A stretch of 64,000 nucleotides of DNA. It comes from Massospora cicadina (lineage: Eukaryota; Entomophthoromycota; Entomophthoromycetes; Entomophthorales; Entomophthoraceae). Position numbers and translations under genes: made by a program. The DNA lies in assembly GCA_022478985.1 (NCBI GenBank), contig JAKSZP010010595.1, positions 124,001 through 188,000 on the forward strand, read 5' to 3'. The notes beneath the pieces are model-generated. The model worked only from the letters and a program-made list of their open reading frames with translations, was not told where the DNA came from and did no database searches. Below, piece after piece: positions 43,459 to 54,134 of the stretch. Numbering within the stretch: the first letter of the stretch is position 1; each line of letters opens with the position of its first letter.

Positions 43459-46400
43459 TCAGAAAAGACAAAACTTAGTACCAGGGAAGGCACCCCAGAG
43501 AAGCGATGCTATCTCTTGTTGCCAGCGGGAACGCCACTTATGGGGAGGGGAGGGAACGTGTGGAGGGGCCGTAGCCACAACTGAACACGTGTGGAGGAAG
43601 GGGTTTGTTTTGATGAACCAGACTGGGAACCAGGAGGAGACAAGCAGTCGGCGATGCAGTGGGAGGTATCCAAACATCCACGCTTGAAAGTGGTCCACCA
43701 AAGGAGACCAGAATCTGTGGACAGCTTCTGGGAGGGTGGGGGTGGAGCCTGCGATGGCATCTAAGACAATCGTGTGGATGGTCCACATGGCGATTGCAAT
43801 CACCAAAGCATGGAGGGAGGAGGAAGAGAGGAGGCCATTGATAGAGCAAACATATCTCTTGACAGACTGAAAGGATGCGTTTGATCCTGGCCCAGCAGAC
43901 GTTGAACTTCGCGCCATATCACTTTAGAGGTAGGCATTCTCCAGGCGGTGGAACAGCGTTCCATACTGGTCACACACTACACAGGATGAGTGTAAAGCGT
44001 TAGAGCGCTCAGCTGTACAATACACCCACTTCAGGCAGCGCCACACATGGGAGCGGACTTGAGGCTGCAACAGAGGATGGTGTACGTATTTCCAGATAGT
44101 TTTTGGGTCTCAATGGAGTAAGGGATGTCCATCATGTCTAGGTAGTCCACCCTGGATAGGACATAGGGCCGCGTGAGGATCACGCCATCTTGGATGGGTA
44201 GCCCCTGTACCTCTTGTGTGAACAAAGGAGAGGGGCGGCCTCTTTGGATTGTATGTCCACTAATACGAATTCTCCACTCATCGCTCCGCATGGAGAGTAG
44301 GATTCGTTTGTAGTGGGCTTTAGTCCCGTGAGGACCTGTGGCCGATGTGTGTGATGCGAGGTATTTCATCAGGGAGTGGTGGTTGATGGATTGTTGAGGC
44401 CCAAGGCGCAGGAGAAGTTAGAGCGGGCTGCGCGGGACCAGTGTTGGGAGGGGAGTGTAGGGGCGGTGACTGCCGCAATCCAGGTGCCCAGGATCTTGGC
44501 AGCATGGGCTTTGAAGTCAAGCAGGCCCATGCCACCATGATGATGAGGGCCAAACATAACCTCTAGCTGTACTGGTGGTGGGCGGCCTGACTAAAGCCAT
44601 CCTTGCAGCAAGGCATACAAGGATTTGAAGAAGCTTGGGGAGAAGGGGATGGCGTGGGCTCTGAAACAGACTTTGGAGAGGAGCATAGTTTTGGCTAAAA
44701 CAACCCTGCCAGTAAGGGAAGTAGGGTGGGCTCTAAGAGAGGCGATTCGCTTCGTCACATTGTCCAGAATACGGCACTCCATTACTGCTGGCGCGTATCT
44801 GCCTGCCTCCATCCTCACGCCCAGATGACATACCGGTCCTATGGTAGGACGTGGCACAAAGGGGAGCACCAGTGGGGCGGTGTGTGTTGAGTTAGTAGGG
44901 TGAGGACGTGGGCGAGCAGATGGGCCGGGTTGGGAACTAATTGCTGGGGTCCAGAAGTTCTGAAACTGACCAAGGAGGATGATTTCGGTTTTGAGAGCGT
45001 TCAGTGCTGTGTTGCTTACCCGGGAATACTCCTGGATGAGAGCTTCAAGCGCGTGTGCATCTTGATTTAAAGACAACCCAACCACACAATCATCTGCGAA
45101 CGCCAATATCTTGACTGGGGCTTGGCCTGGCACATGGACCCCAGTGAGGTGGGCATTCACGTTTTGAAGTAGTGGGTCAAGGCTGAAGTTGTATAAGAGT
45201 GGGCTGAGGGGGTCCCCTTGTCGCAAGCCCCTTTGAGGGCGGACTACTTCCATTAGGAAGCCAGGGCCACGTAATGCCTTTTTTGCAGATTCCGTGAGCA
45301 GCATCACCCAGTTGATAAAGCGTGGGGGTAGGCGGAATTGATGGAGGCAGGCCCTTAGGTATTCCCAGTTTACTCTATCATAGGCCTTTTGTTGGTCCAA
45401 GAATACAAGTACCCCAGAGGCTGTGGATTGACATACATTAGCCACAGAGTGCACGTTATCCCAAATCGACCTTCTGGGTATGAAACCAAATTGTTCTGGG
45501 GAGATGGTGGCAGATGCTACAGTCCCTAAATGGTTAGCCATGAATTTTTGTTAAAGTTTTAGTGTCTGTGTTTGTTAGAGAAATGGGGCGCCAGTTGGCT
45601 AAGTCTAGCTTATCCTCTTTCTTGAAGAGTGTGACGGTAAAGGCCTCATGTCCTCCTGGTAGGAGGCGCGTTTCCAACCGGCTTTGGTTAAGTGAGGTGA
45701 GCAGTAATGGGGATATATATTTGAAATACTTTTTGTAAAACTCATATGGAATGCCATCTGGGCCTGGGCATTTTCAGTTTGGCGCACCGTGAATGTATGT
45801 CCATAATTTAGTCAGAGTAATCAAATTCATTATTTCTGGGCATCAGAAAACGGTGCAGATGTGGGCTCAGTTGAGAAATTCCGCCACTTTAGCCAGCTGA
45901 ATTAAATCAGATTGGTACAACTTGGAGTAGTACTTTTGTTTGATTGCAACTTTGGCTGGCGTATCCGCAATGGAATCATCTGATCTTTGCACCTGTGTAC
46001 AGGCCACACTCTGGTATGGTGCAAAATTTTTTTAAAGAAATGTGCGGTGCACTTGTCACCTTTTGTGATGTGTGTGGCCCTGTACTGAACATAAACCCAA
46101 TCTTTGTGTTGCCTTTTGAGTGCGTTGAGGTGGGCGGCTGCCTCCACCCACTTCTGTCCCCATGCAGAGCAGTATCCTGTAGCTGGGATGTTGGACTCCA
46201 GGTGTGCCAACTCTGCCAGAGCATGTGAAATGACCGCCGATGTGGCTTATGAGCATCTGGAGGAGAGATGGCGAGAGTGGCGGATGGTGTCATCTTTGAA
46301 AGTTGCCCATGTGGAAATGGGGTCCGCACAAAACGGTGCAACAAACTTTTTTTGCCATAGTTGACTCTTCTACCCATGTGGAAAATCCTGGTGACCCGAG

Positions 46401-47158
46401 CTTGGGGGGGCAGATTTTGTACCAATGTGGGGCCTTAGCAGCTGTGACAGGTAGGTGGTAGGTTAGCGAGACCAGTCAATGGTCAGAGAATTCCAATCTT
46501 GTTGTCTTGAAGTGGGAGATGTGGGGTTGGAATTTCGCCAGCGTTAGAATAATGTCAATGCGGGTCATGGTTATTTGGCTGTTGTGGATGTGGGGCCATG
46601 TCATATTTTTGAGCAGCGGGGCAAAGCCGTGGCAGTGCATCCATTAACCCGAGGGTGGCCTTTAGAACATGTAGTTCTACATGACCCTGGGGGTCGTGGG
46701 GTGAGGAAGGCCACCAGTCCGTTGGTGTGTTTAGCTAACAGTTCATGTCGCCGACTATGAAGGAGTCTGGGGTAGTGGGAGGGATTTGACCAATGAGAAA
46801 AATTCCTGACGCTCATGTGCACCATTTGGGGCATAGATGTTGACGATTGCGTGTGCTACATCAGCCCACGAGAAGGTGACAACGAGCACTCAGCCATTTA
46901 GGAATGTTTCTGAGGATACAAATTTGAAAAACTTATTTTTCTGAATTAGCACCCCACAGTGCTTCAACCAAAAGGATAGGGATGTGAGGAGCATTGTTTT
47001 TCAAGTTTCCTCGGAAACTCATGGACAGTGGGACTCCTGGATGGCCAGGATATCCACGGGTAAGTTGTGTTTATAAAAAACTCAGTTTCCTAGCCTGGGA
47101 CGGGGAGGCCTTGAGTCTGGCAATATTCAACATTCTTAAAGTAATGGTATTCCCCTTT
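43459..47158 (-). pseudogene. Lin-4 ORF2: endonuclease-RT, frameshifted
   Basis: Same order as Lin-3 on the minus strand. The ORF2 ATG has been lost: the bases after the palindrome read GCAAAAGGGG instead of GCGATGGGGG. The endonuclease part (46400-47150) is in short frames. Linker 46210-45902 (AHLESNIPATGYCSAWGQKW). RT 45541-44591 is open for 316 codons: FGFIPRRSIWDNVHSVANVC, GVLVFLDQQKAYDRV, RGLRQGDPLSPLLYNF and AFADDC (DD kept). C-terminal pieces 44557-44369 (MFGPHHHGGMGLLDFKAHAA), 44369-44031 (LSRVDYLDMMDIPY) and 43917-43459 (WTIHTIVLDAIAG, FPVWFIKTNPFLHTC). The last frame runs 28 codons past the Lin-3 stop. Confidence 0.9.
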
Positions 47159-47159
47159 T

Positions 47160-47172
47160 GCACCTTAGGTGC
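47160..47172 (-). promoter_or_regulatory. Lin-4 palindrome before ORF2
   Basis: GCACCTAAGGTGC on the minus strand, intact although the following ATG is mutated. Confidence 0.6.
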
Positions 47173-47267
47173 AAGGGGGTGGGCACCTAGGCCCACCAGC
47201 CTCCTCTAGATCCCCACGGGCCTTCACAGCAGCGCGGGTGTTAGCAGCAACGCTATCAGGGTTTTTG

Positions 47268-48579
47268 TTAATTTTTTGCTGAAAGAGTTGCATTGGCTTT
47301 AGCCTTCACTTTTTGTTTTCCCAACATCAGACGAATTATTTTGTGGTGCGGATGAGTTTGGTGCACCATTGAGCGGGTCAATAAAATTTTTTCAGTTGGG
47401 ATGGGTCCCAAGTCAGTTTTGACCAGAGCTTGGGTGCAACTATTGGGTGAGATTGAATCCCCCATCAGATCCTCAGATTGAGTGGCCCAAACAGCTTGGG
47501 CTTCCCAATCTGATTGGTTGATGAAGTCCTGAGTTGCTTCCACCGTGAAGGTTTCCATGTCCTCCTGGTGTTGTGAGTGTGGGAAGCGGAGGTGGCTTTG
47601 GCAGCTTCCTTGGCCGCGGCCCTGCGGACCTGCTTGGCCTTCTCTCACTCTTGCAGGGAGATAGGCTTTACCAGTAGGTAGCAGCCTTGTGCTCCCCATG
47701 GGAAAGCCTCTTTGGTGCTTGCAGTTGGTTTGTAGTGTGCCTCTCCACTGGCCATGGTCGCCAAGGGGTGCTCTTGGAATGTGACGCCCTCCTTGGTGGG
47801 GCATGAATGCGCCTTATGGCTAAACGCATGACAGTGGGTGCAAATGAGGGGCGCGCTGTCCACGGTCACCTGGAATGGGTGGGTGGTATGCCCTGCGATA
47901 TCAAAAAAGTGGAGTGTGGGATCTGGGTTAGGTCCTTTGCAATCTCCTCGGTTGGGGTCAGGACTGCGATGGCTTTGCCAGTGCACAGGTGTGGCATCAG
48001 TGTGAAGTATTGCATTTTGAAAGATTGTAATTCGCCGCATATGGTGAGACCATCTTTCAGGTGTTGTTTTTAAAATGTCACGTTTTACTGTAGTAGGCAA
48101 AAATTCAAACATGAGGAAAATTTGGTTTGATTTTGTCCATCTGGTGCATTTGGTTTTGACGACCCGTTGCCCTTCAGGGAGGTTGACCACTATGTGCACC
48201 ACCGCAGCCTCATCTGCTGCCTCTTTGCTTTCGAAACCTAGGTCCAGCCAACCGCGTGACATGGAGTGAGGTGCAACATACACCGCGGTCGGGAAATTGT
48301 GTGCATATCTTCACAAAATTTTTCCCATAAGGCCGTTTGTTGGATGTCTAGAAACACGCGGACTCTGAATTCCACTGATGAAAGTGGCTGGGAGTGTGGC
48401 GTGTTGATGTACTGGTTGCATCGTGCTTGCCATGCGAGTATCTCTGGGGAAATATGACTGCCAGTTTTTTTAAAATTTTTGTCTACTCCACCAGTTTCTC
48501 CAGGGCGTTTTTGAACGTTGGAGGCCGCGGGCCTTCCACCTGCTCCTCTTACCTTACTTGCCCAACTTCTCCCTGACAT
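47268..48579 (-). pseudogene. Lin-4 ORF1, frameshifted
   Basis: Starts MSGRSWASKVRGAGGRP at 48579 and is readable over three frames: 48579-48238, 48283-47645 and 47804-47268. Shared blocks with Lin-3: NQYINTPHSQPLSSVEFRV, TKCTRWTKSNQIFLMFEF, and the zinc knuckle ICTHCHAFSHKAHSCP, which keeps CX2CX4HX4C. The last frame extends past the Lin-3 stop through EKILLTRSMVHQTHPHH to LSAKN, showing that Lin-3 ORF1 is truncated at its C-terminus. Confidence 0.9.
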
Positions 48580-48639
48580 GGGCGCAGACTAATCTCCTCT
48601 GTGAGATTATCAAACTAGATTCAGTCTTGAATTGAGTAG

Positions 48640-48659
48640 GTTGCAAAAGTGATTGCAAC
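48640..48659 (-). promoter_or_regulatory. Lin-4 5' terminal hairpin
   Basis: Minus strand GTTGCAATCACTTTTGCAAC: as in Lin-3 with one mismatch in the stem (7 bp remain). Confidence 0.65.
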
Positions 48660-48675
48660 GAGAAAGAAAAGTAGC

Positions 48676-48689
48676 TTTTTACCATTATT
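48676..48689. repeat. Target duplication of Lin-4, right copy
   Basis: Identical to 43391-43404. Confidence 0.9.
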
Positions 48690-49004
48690 GATGTGCTAAT
48701 TATTGGTGACAATGGCTTTCCTGACTTCAGTAAAACTGGAATTTAGTTTATCCAGTAGGTTTGATTGGGAAGATCGCACTTTCTTTTGATATTGATAGAT
48801 TTCTGTAAGCTCTAGATTCTGTTAAGACAAAATCCTTTGGGTATGCTTGATGGATGGTTGCAAAAATGAGCAAAATCTCATTGGTTGCTTGTGTTCTGAC
48901 AATTCATCTGACTAGAGCTGCCATGGTTGCCTCCCAGTATCACATATACATCTCCATCTTTAAGTTCAGAACCTTGAGATAGTAAAAAATAGAATATGGG
49001 TCCA

Positions 49005-49017
49005 TCTGAGATGTACT
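49005..49017. repeat. Target duplication of stub S2, left copy
   Basis: TCTGAGATGTACT, identical to 49035-49047. Confidence 0.8.
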
Positions 49018-49034
49018 TTTTTTAGTACTAGATT
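49018..49034 (-). mobile_element. Stub S2: 17-bp retro-insertion
   Basis: TTTTTTAGTACTAGATT between perfect 13-bp repeats. On the minus strand: ATCTAGTACT plus an A-run, the same 3' end as S1 at 1142-1171. Two independent events of the same source RNA, each stopped after only about 10-20 templated bases. Confidence 0.75.
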
Positions 49035-49047
49035 TCTGAGATGTACT
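49035..49047. repeat. Target duplication of stub S2, right copy
   Basis: Identical to 49005-49017. Confidence 0.8.
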
Positions 49048-49314
49048 AATTCTGTAACCTTGAGAGAGGATTTTAATCATCTTTTTAACACTGTCAGAGT
49101 AACTTGATTGCGCCTGTTGACTCTACATGCCCTCCTCACGCCGTGATAAAATCTAAGAAGTACAATATACTTTCCTCTTTGTTCTGGAGAGCAGTAATTA
49201 ATACTCATTAATATCTTAATCACTATTTTCTATAACATTCTCATCAAATCTTCTGAAAGCTTCTGCCTGGTATCCAGGTTGATTGTTCAAAATATGTTGT
49301 GTACTGTGGTTTAA

Positions 49315-49324
49315 GTGAGCACCA
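49315..49324 (-). other. Gyp-E primer-binding site
   Basis: Minus strand TGGTGCTCAC, two bases after the 5' LTR end. Same first ten bases as the sites of Gyp-A and Gyp-B. Confidence 0.7.
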
Positions 49325-49326
49325 CT

Positions 49327-50393
49327 TGTTAAGTTTGAGGATCTACTCGCTTTTTGATTGAATTCCTGCTTTGATAGTTGAAAGAATTTTAACCAATTTA
49401 AACTCAATTTTAGCCAAGTGTATTACGGTACTTCTTAATTGTGAAGAAGCTCACAATGTCTAAACAACAATATGTGACTCTTCTGGTCTCTTCTGTGTAA
49501 TTTCTATCTATAATCGAAATCTCTTGATGCAGGTTACAATAACAAGCTCCCCTTAACGCTTGTCTACACTACTAATATGACGATAGAACTAAACGAAGAC
49601 TTGACAGTATAAAGTGATACAGGTTGATTTAAATTAGTATAAGATGTTGTTTTATTAGTAGGCCAGGCGCCTGTATTTTATACCTCTAGGGCAACTCATG
49701 GCCATACTCATCTATTAGATGAGTTCATTACAACAATGCCAATCCTCTACAGATTATAGAAGTGGTTATTATAGTACCCCAAGTTAATTCAACCCTTGAA
49801 TAAACTTAGTACAATCCTTTCAGCCCAATTGAGATTCTCTACCCTCATAATTGGGAGGATTTTTATGCATAATATTAGCACCTCAGCGGTGTATATTTGC
49901 TTTAGTATTACCCTGATATTGTTTCATCATATAGCTGACAAAATACAGTAAAAGTGGAAAGGACAATATAGAATTAATATTATGACGCATTACTAATTAG
50001 GACGTTGGCAGGCCTCTTTTTAACACTAGGTAAACCTAATCAGGCTGTCCATGTGCATGTGCTATCATGCCAAATACGATGATCAACACACAAAAAATGC
50101 ATTATATATTGATCTAAATTTCAATAATTTGTAATTGAAATTAAGTTTATTCCATAGAACCCACTTGCTTTTCCCAAGTGGATCCCATCATTGATTATAA
50201 TATGATTACATCATAGCTATTAATATTATATTTGAAATGTTCAGGTGCTATTAAGGCGGTTTAAGATCAATTTAATTAACAGTTTATGCAGTAAAATGGA
50301 AAGGGTCAAAGGATCTATCAATGGGAGAAATCTATTAGCATCAATGGTTATTCTTGAAGGGCTTATTTTTGAGTCAACCATCAAAATTTAATA
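49327..50393 (-). repeat. Gyp-E right (5') LTR
   Basis: 1067 bp, uninterrupted; plus-strand limits TGTTAAGTTTGAGG and AAAATTTAATA. Direct repeat of 3304-4340 plus 9573-9623. The many mismatches and small indels mark Gyp-E as old. No ORF. Confidence 0.85.
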
Positions 50394-50398
50394 GAGCT
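50394..50398. repeat. Target duplication of Gyp-E, right copy
   Basis: GAGCT, identical to 3299-3303. Confidence 0.75.
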
Positions 50399-51040
50399 TA
50401 TTGATGTATATGCTAGGGATCCTGCACTAATTTACAACACAAAAATACAAAAGTAAATATAGCGTAGCTGCTTCCTCATTAAGTCAGGCAAAAGGAGTGA
50501 CCCAAGGCCAAGTGATATGCGATGCTATACACGAATATGGCGTAATTCAAAAATAGGTTCCAATTGGACACTTTGCCTGTGACTAATTAATGTAGATCCC
50601 ACCAATATGAGTACCATTTACTCAATCAACTGTGCCATTGGTCTCAAAGTGATAAAGCGAAGATAAATTTTTTATACACATTAAATATATAAGTTTTTCA
50701 ATCATTTGGGATGCGTAATTAGTTCCATTGTGCATCAGTATGAACTGGGGGTATAAATGCTGATAAACAATATTTAAGATAAACTTGGCTGTAGTCGTGT
50801 CTCCTGATTCTCTGACCACTTTTGCCTCCACCCACTTGGCTAGGTGATTAATAGCTACAATTATAAACTTAAACTGACCAGAAGTATTGCCCAAAGGGCC
50901 AATAACGTCAATAGAGAAAGTATACCATGCAAAATTAGGTTTTACTAATTGATAGAATTGATCTTTCAATAAAGCACTTCAGCTTGAATTTCAAGGCAGC
51001 AGATGAGAGTCTCATGAATATTGAACAACATAGAACTCTA
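50399..51040 (-). pseudogene. Gyp-D integrase, N-terminal and core part
   Basis: Minus-strand integrase. A zinc-finger trace NIHETLICC near 51000 parallels NIQETLKCC of Gyp-E. The frame 50969-50622 holds the core: [20 protein letters not shown] (first catalytic D), [23 protein letters not shown] (where the second catalytic D is H) and [12 protein letters not shown] (third region, E replaced by D). After a stop, AIFVYSIAYHLALGHS-like text follows to 50399. The rest of the protein is at 2930-3298, on the far side of Gyp-E. Confidence 0.8.
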
Positions 51041-51329
51041 ATAATACTGAGAACATAGTTTTCCAGCATCTTACTTAAATTGACATTGTACCATCACTTT
51101 ATGGGCCATAATAATCAAGAAATTCCAATTGGTGGGTCAGGGAAGCATAACGGATTAAACATTGATAATTGTATAATGTTTTTAATCAATAATAAAAGTG
51201 TTCTATCTCATATTTTCCAATTTGCGTTGTACCTCTCCATGCTCATTATAATATTGTTGAGTTACCATTTCATTAATTATTCATCAGTTTATCACCCAGT
51301 AAGGCTATAGTAGAAACCAGGGTGAATCT

Positions 51330-51963
51330 GTCCGCGTTTTGATGTATAGTGTTAAAGAGTTTTTAATTTTGAAGTCGTACGCTTGTAATTCTAATGCCCA
51401 GCAGACCAATCGTCCCTCCGGATTTTTAGGCTCTGCAACCAGTACCAAGAGGCTTTATCCATCACCACAGTAGAGTGTACACCATGAATGCAAACTTGAA
51501 ACTGTTTACAAGCATAAAAGCTGGCTTGAGACTCTTTTATGGTGAGAGTGAAATTTCACTACACCAAACGTCTGACTAAAGTAAGCCACATGATAGTCTA
51601 CTCCATCAGAAATAAGTTGGGGTAACACTGCGCCTACAGCGTTGATTGAGGCGTCAATATAAATGATAAACGGTTTCTTAAAGTTTAATACATCAGTTTA
51701 GGCACTTAACGAGGCATAGCTATAATTAATTGAAGCCCAGTTAGAAACACCCCAAGCATTAAAAGTGCCTCAGTCTTAAGAAGGTGGAATAATGGCTCAC
51801 CTATTTTACTATAATTCTTCACATACTTAAATTAGTAGCCAGCCATTTCCAGATATACCTGAAATTGCTTGAAACTAGGCTGTGACATTTTTTCAAAAGC
51901 CTCAACCTTAGTGGGCTGAAGCTTTAAGCATTATTTGTCAATGAAATACTCAAATAATCAAGC
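51330..51963 (-). pseudogene. Gyp-D RNase H and RT C-terminal part, broken
   Basis: Minus strand: RT connection text (FEKMSQPSFKQFQVYLEMAG-like, about 51830-51900) and RNase H blocks (VLPQLISDGVDYHVAYFSQT, about 51570-51640; IKESQASFYACKQFQVCIHG, about 51490-51550; VVMDKASWYWLQSL, about 51430-51480). Stops throughout. The right limit is the Gyp-C insertion; the upstream RT is at 58864-59127. Confidence 0.75.
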
Positions 51964-51968
51964 TTCTT
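51964..51968. repeat. Target duplication of Gyp-C, left copy
   Basis: CTTCT; the right copy is CTGCT at 58859-58863, one mismatch. Confidence 0.55.
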
Positions 51969-52429
51969 GTCAGGCTCATGGGTTAATACCATGGATCCTT
52001 TTTGTTGTTTGAGGGCAAGATGACCCAAAGTAAAAGAGTGCTGGTTACTTACCTGGGTTGCTTCTCTTGGTTGAGAAGTGTTGTTAGACCAGATATCAAG
52101 TCTGGTCTAGTAATTCCAAATAAATAAATTTTCACTTAAAATTATGAAAAGGGGAGGAAAAGCATAAGGTTTATTTTTGTGATACCAACTATAAATGAGA
52201 AAGTGGGGAGGTGTTTCAGGTGAAAATCTAAGCCGCCCAATCCTAGATTAAGAAGAATTAACCAATAGGGGATTCAAAAAAGCACACTTATCCCAACAGA
52301 TCTTCTTGCGCTCATCTCATAGCTTAGGTTTTAACTCCAATAGAAGAATGAGCTTTTTTATCAGATCAGGATCAATTCCCATTATCCGATGCATCCAAAT
52401 CAGCCATTCAGATGGGAATCCTGAAAACA
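51969..52429 (-). repeat. Gyp-C 3' LTR
   Basis: Plus-strand limits TGTCAGGCTC and CCTGAAAACA; pairs with 58397-58858 (shared GGGTTAATACCATGGATC, TTACTTACCTGGGTTGCTTC, CTCATCTCATAGCTTAGGTT). The adjacent CCCCCACT (minus AGTGGGGG) at 52430-52437 is the polypurine tract. Confidence 0.9.
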
Positions 52430-52639
52430 CCCCCACTAGATCTTGGCGCAGGGGAGAAAACGGATGGATAAAGTGGCTATGCATGCGGTTTATGACTGTG
52501 CCCTGAAAAACCTACAATTGAGTGTTCATTGCCCTATCTATATATGACTTGATAAGGACCTGATCAGTTGAGCCCAGTTTGTGATAACAACCTCCAGGCC
52601 GGTGATAGAAGAATAGGAAAAGTTCATCTGGCTGGAAGG

Positions 52640-53540
52640 TGTGTAGGGGATCATGCTTATAAAAAATTGAGCATTTTCTCTACTGGCTGTAACGGACAGG
52701 TTTTTTGCAGCCAGAGCCTTAAGTCATATGATTTCATTACAATACTTTGCATAGAGACTTCAGGTGCTTCTAAAGAAGCTTGGTCAAGTATCGCCTGAAC
52801 TTTAAAAAGCAGATGGCCATTTCTGCCATACAAAGCTTGGAATGGCGACATCATAGTCCTTTTGATGGTAACTAATCCAAAAGGCCAGAATTGCACTAGG
52901 CTAATAAAAGGGCCAATGAAGGGGGTCAGTCAAAGTCATTTTCTGAAGGGTTGCCATTAGAGGGCATTTTACTCCGCTCTACCATTTCATTGGTTGCAGG
53001 ATGGTAGTGGGTGGAGATTACCTGTGTGGTTGCCATCAAGTTGGCTAAATCTTTTACCAGTGTCAAGTGGAAATTTTGTCCGTTATTGGAAAAGATGATG
53101 TTAGGGCACCCATGCTGGGTAATAATCCTATTATACAAAAAAAGGTGGCCTTTGGCAAAGCAGTGGGGAGTGATATGGCTTTTATCCACTTAGTTAGATG
53201 ATTCACAGCTATTAGGAATAAACTGATGTTCATTGGAGGCTCAAGGAAGAGGTTAACAACATCAATGCTAATAGTATGAAATGGTTCACAGGGTGGGACC
53301 ACTGGATGTTGATAGCAGGGATTAGTCTGGCTAGGCTTTATATACCATACATGACTCCAATACAGCCTGGATAGAAGCAAGAATTCCCTCTCAATAACAT
53401 TGAGTTTAAAGCCACTGGTAGGTTTTCCAAATCCCCCATGGCCAACTTGCCAATGTCCCTCTAATATGACATCAGTTTGAGCCTATAGCCTTACATAAGG
53501 CACCCAGTGTTTAAACACAAGTTTGCACAATTTGACCATT
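52640..53540 (-). pseudogene. Gyp-C integrase, broken
   Basis: Minus strand: FHTISIDVVNLFLEPPMNIS (53380-53063 frame, first catalytic D), AVNHLTKWIKAISLP, then 53189-52926 with HGCPNIIFSNNGQNFHLTL, where the second catalytic D is N, and THYHPATNEMVERS, where the third catalytic E is present. The downstream frame 52896-52657 has MMSPFQALYGRNGHLLFKVQ. The zinc-finger cysteines before the core are poorly kept (SQTNPCYQH). Confidence 0.85.
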
Positions 53541-54130
53541 CTTGACTTGGAGATTTGCCGATCTTTTTGCTAATTCCTTTTGGAGGGTCGAAGTTTATCC
53601 TTCAATAACTGTGGTTGGTTTAGAAGGTCATAGAGTCGATCCTCTTCAGGGTTAGTTATAAGTAAGGTGGGAAGCCAAGATAGGCAATCCACGTTTTGAT
53701 GGATTGTCCCTGGTAGGTGGATAATGGAAAAGTCGTAACTTTTAAGTTTTAACGCCCATTGGGATAATCTCCCATAGGGGTCCTTCATTTGCTGTGTCCA
53801 ACATAAGGAATCATGATCTGTTCATATGGTAAATGCTTCCCATATAAATAAGATCTGAAATTCTCAATGGCCAGTAAGACCGCCAAGCATTTGCGTTCTT
53901 TAATGCTATAATTACGTTCAGCTTTAGATAAGATCTCGCTGTAGTAGCCAATGGGATGATCCACTAAGTTCGCATCAGCTGATATAGTATGGCTCTGATG
54001 GCAATATCGCTAGCATCAGTAAAGAGGAGGAAGGGTTTATCAAAATTTGGATGAATATGTTCTGGAGAGTGGGAGAGAGAGGCGCATAGCAGGTTGAAGG
54101 CCTGCCGTCGCTCTTCTTTCCACTGAAAGG
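53541..54130 (-). pseudogene. Gyp-C RNase H, broken
   Basis: Minus strand. 53788-53570: MKDPYGRLSQWALKLKSYDF and HLPGTIHQNVDCLSWLP, the C-terminal RNase H block followed by the tether toward the integrase. Upstream (53800-54130) short frames contain LSKAERNYSIKERKC-like and LFTDASDIAI-like text that fits the N-terminal block. Stops separate them. Confidence 0.8.
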
Positions 54131-54134
54131 GTAT

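Larger units (their letters stand above)
43405..48675 (-). mobile_element. Lin-4: full-length LINE, opposite to Lin-3
   Basis: A minus-strand copy of the Lin-3 family, about 5.3 kb, with a perfect 14-bp target duplication. It lies tail to tail with Lin-3, 380 bp apart, so the two form a long inverted repeat. The 3' end (43405) reads CCTTCCCCGCACTAAATTTT on the minus strand; the 5' end has the CTTTTCTTTCTC start. ORF1 and ORF2 are both broken. The two copies have separate target duplications, so they arrived independently. Confidence 0.95.
48690..49326 (-). other. Gyp-E leader region
   Basis: Sequence between the 5' LTR and gag of Gyp-E. No domain recognised. It carries stub S2 (49018-49034), and the primer-binding site at its right end. 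Confidence 0.6.
3304..50393 (-). mobile_element. Gyp-E: Ty3/gypsy element expanded by nested insertions
   Basis: A minus-strand Ty3/gypsy element whose ends are two diverged LTRs (3304-4340 plus 9573-9623 on the left, 49327-50393 on the right) and a 5-bp target duplication. Read from right to left it has the 5' LTR, primer-binding site (49324), leader, gag with CCHC knuckle (36.6 kb), protease, RT, RNase H, integrase (17.2-18.3 kb) and 3' LTR. Later insertions inside it are Lin-1, Lin-2, Gyp-A (carrying Gyp-B), H1, Lin-3, Lin-4 and stub S2. Without them it would be roughly 14 kb, still long, partly because of an unexplained stretch between integrase and 3' LTR. Confidence 0.75.

Noticed and set aside
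37720..48675. Lin-3 and Lin-4 as one large element with 5-kb terminal inverted repeats
   Set aside because: Each copy has its own target duplication (17 bp and 14 bp) and Gyp-E sequence lies between them, so they are separate insertions.
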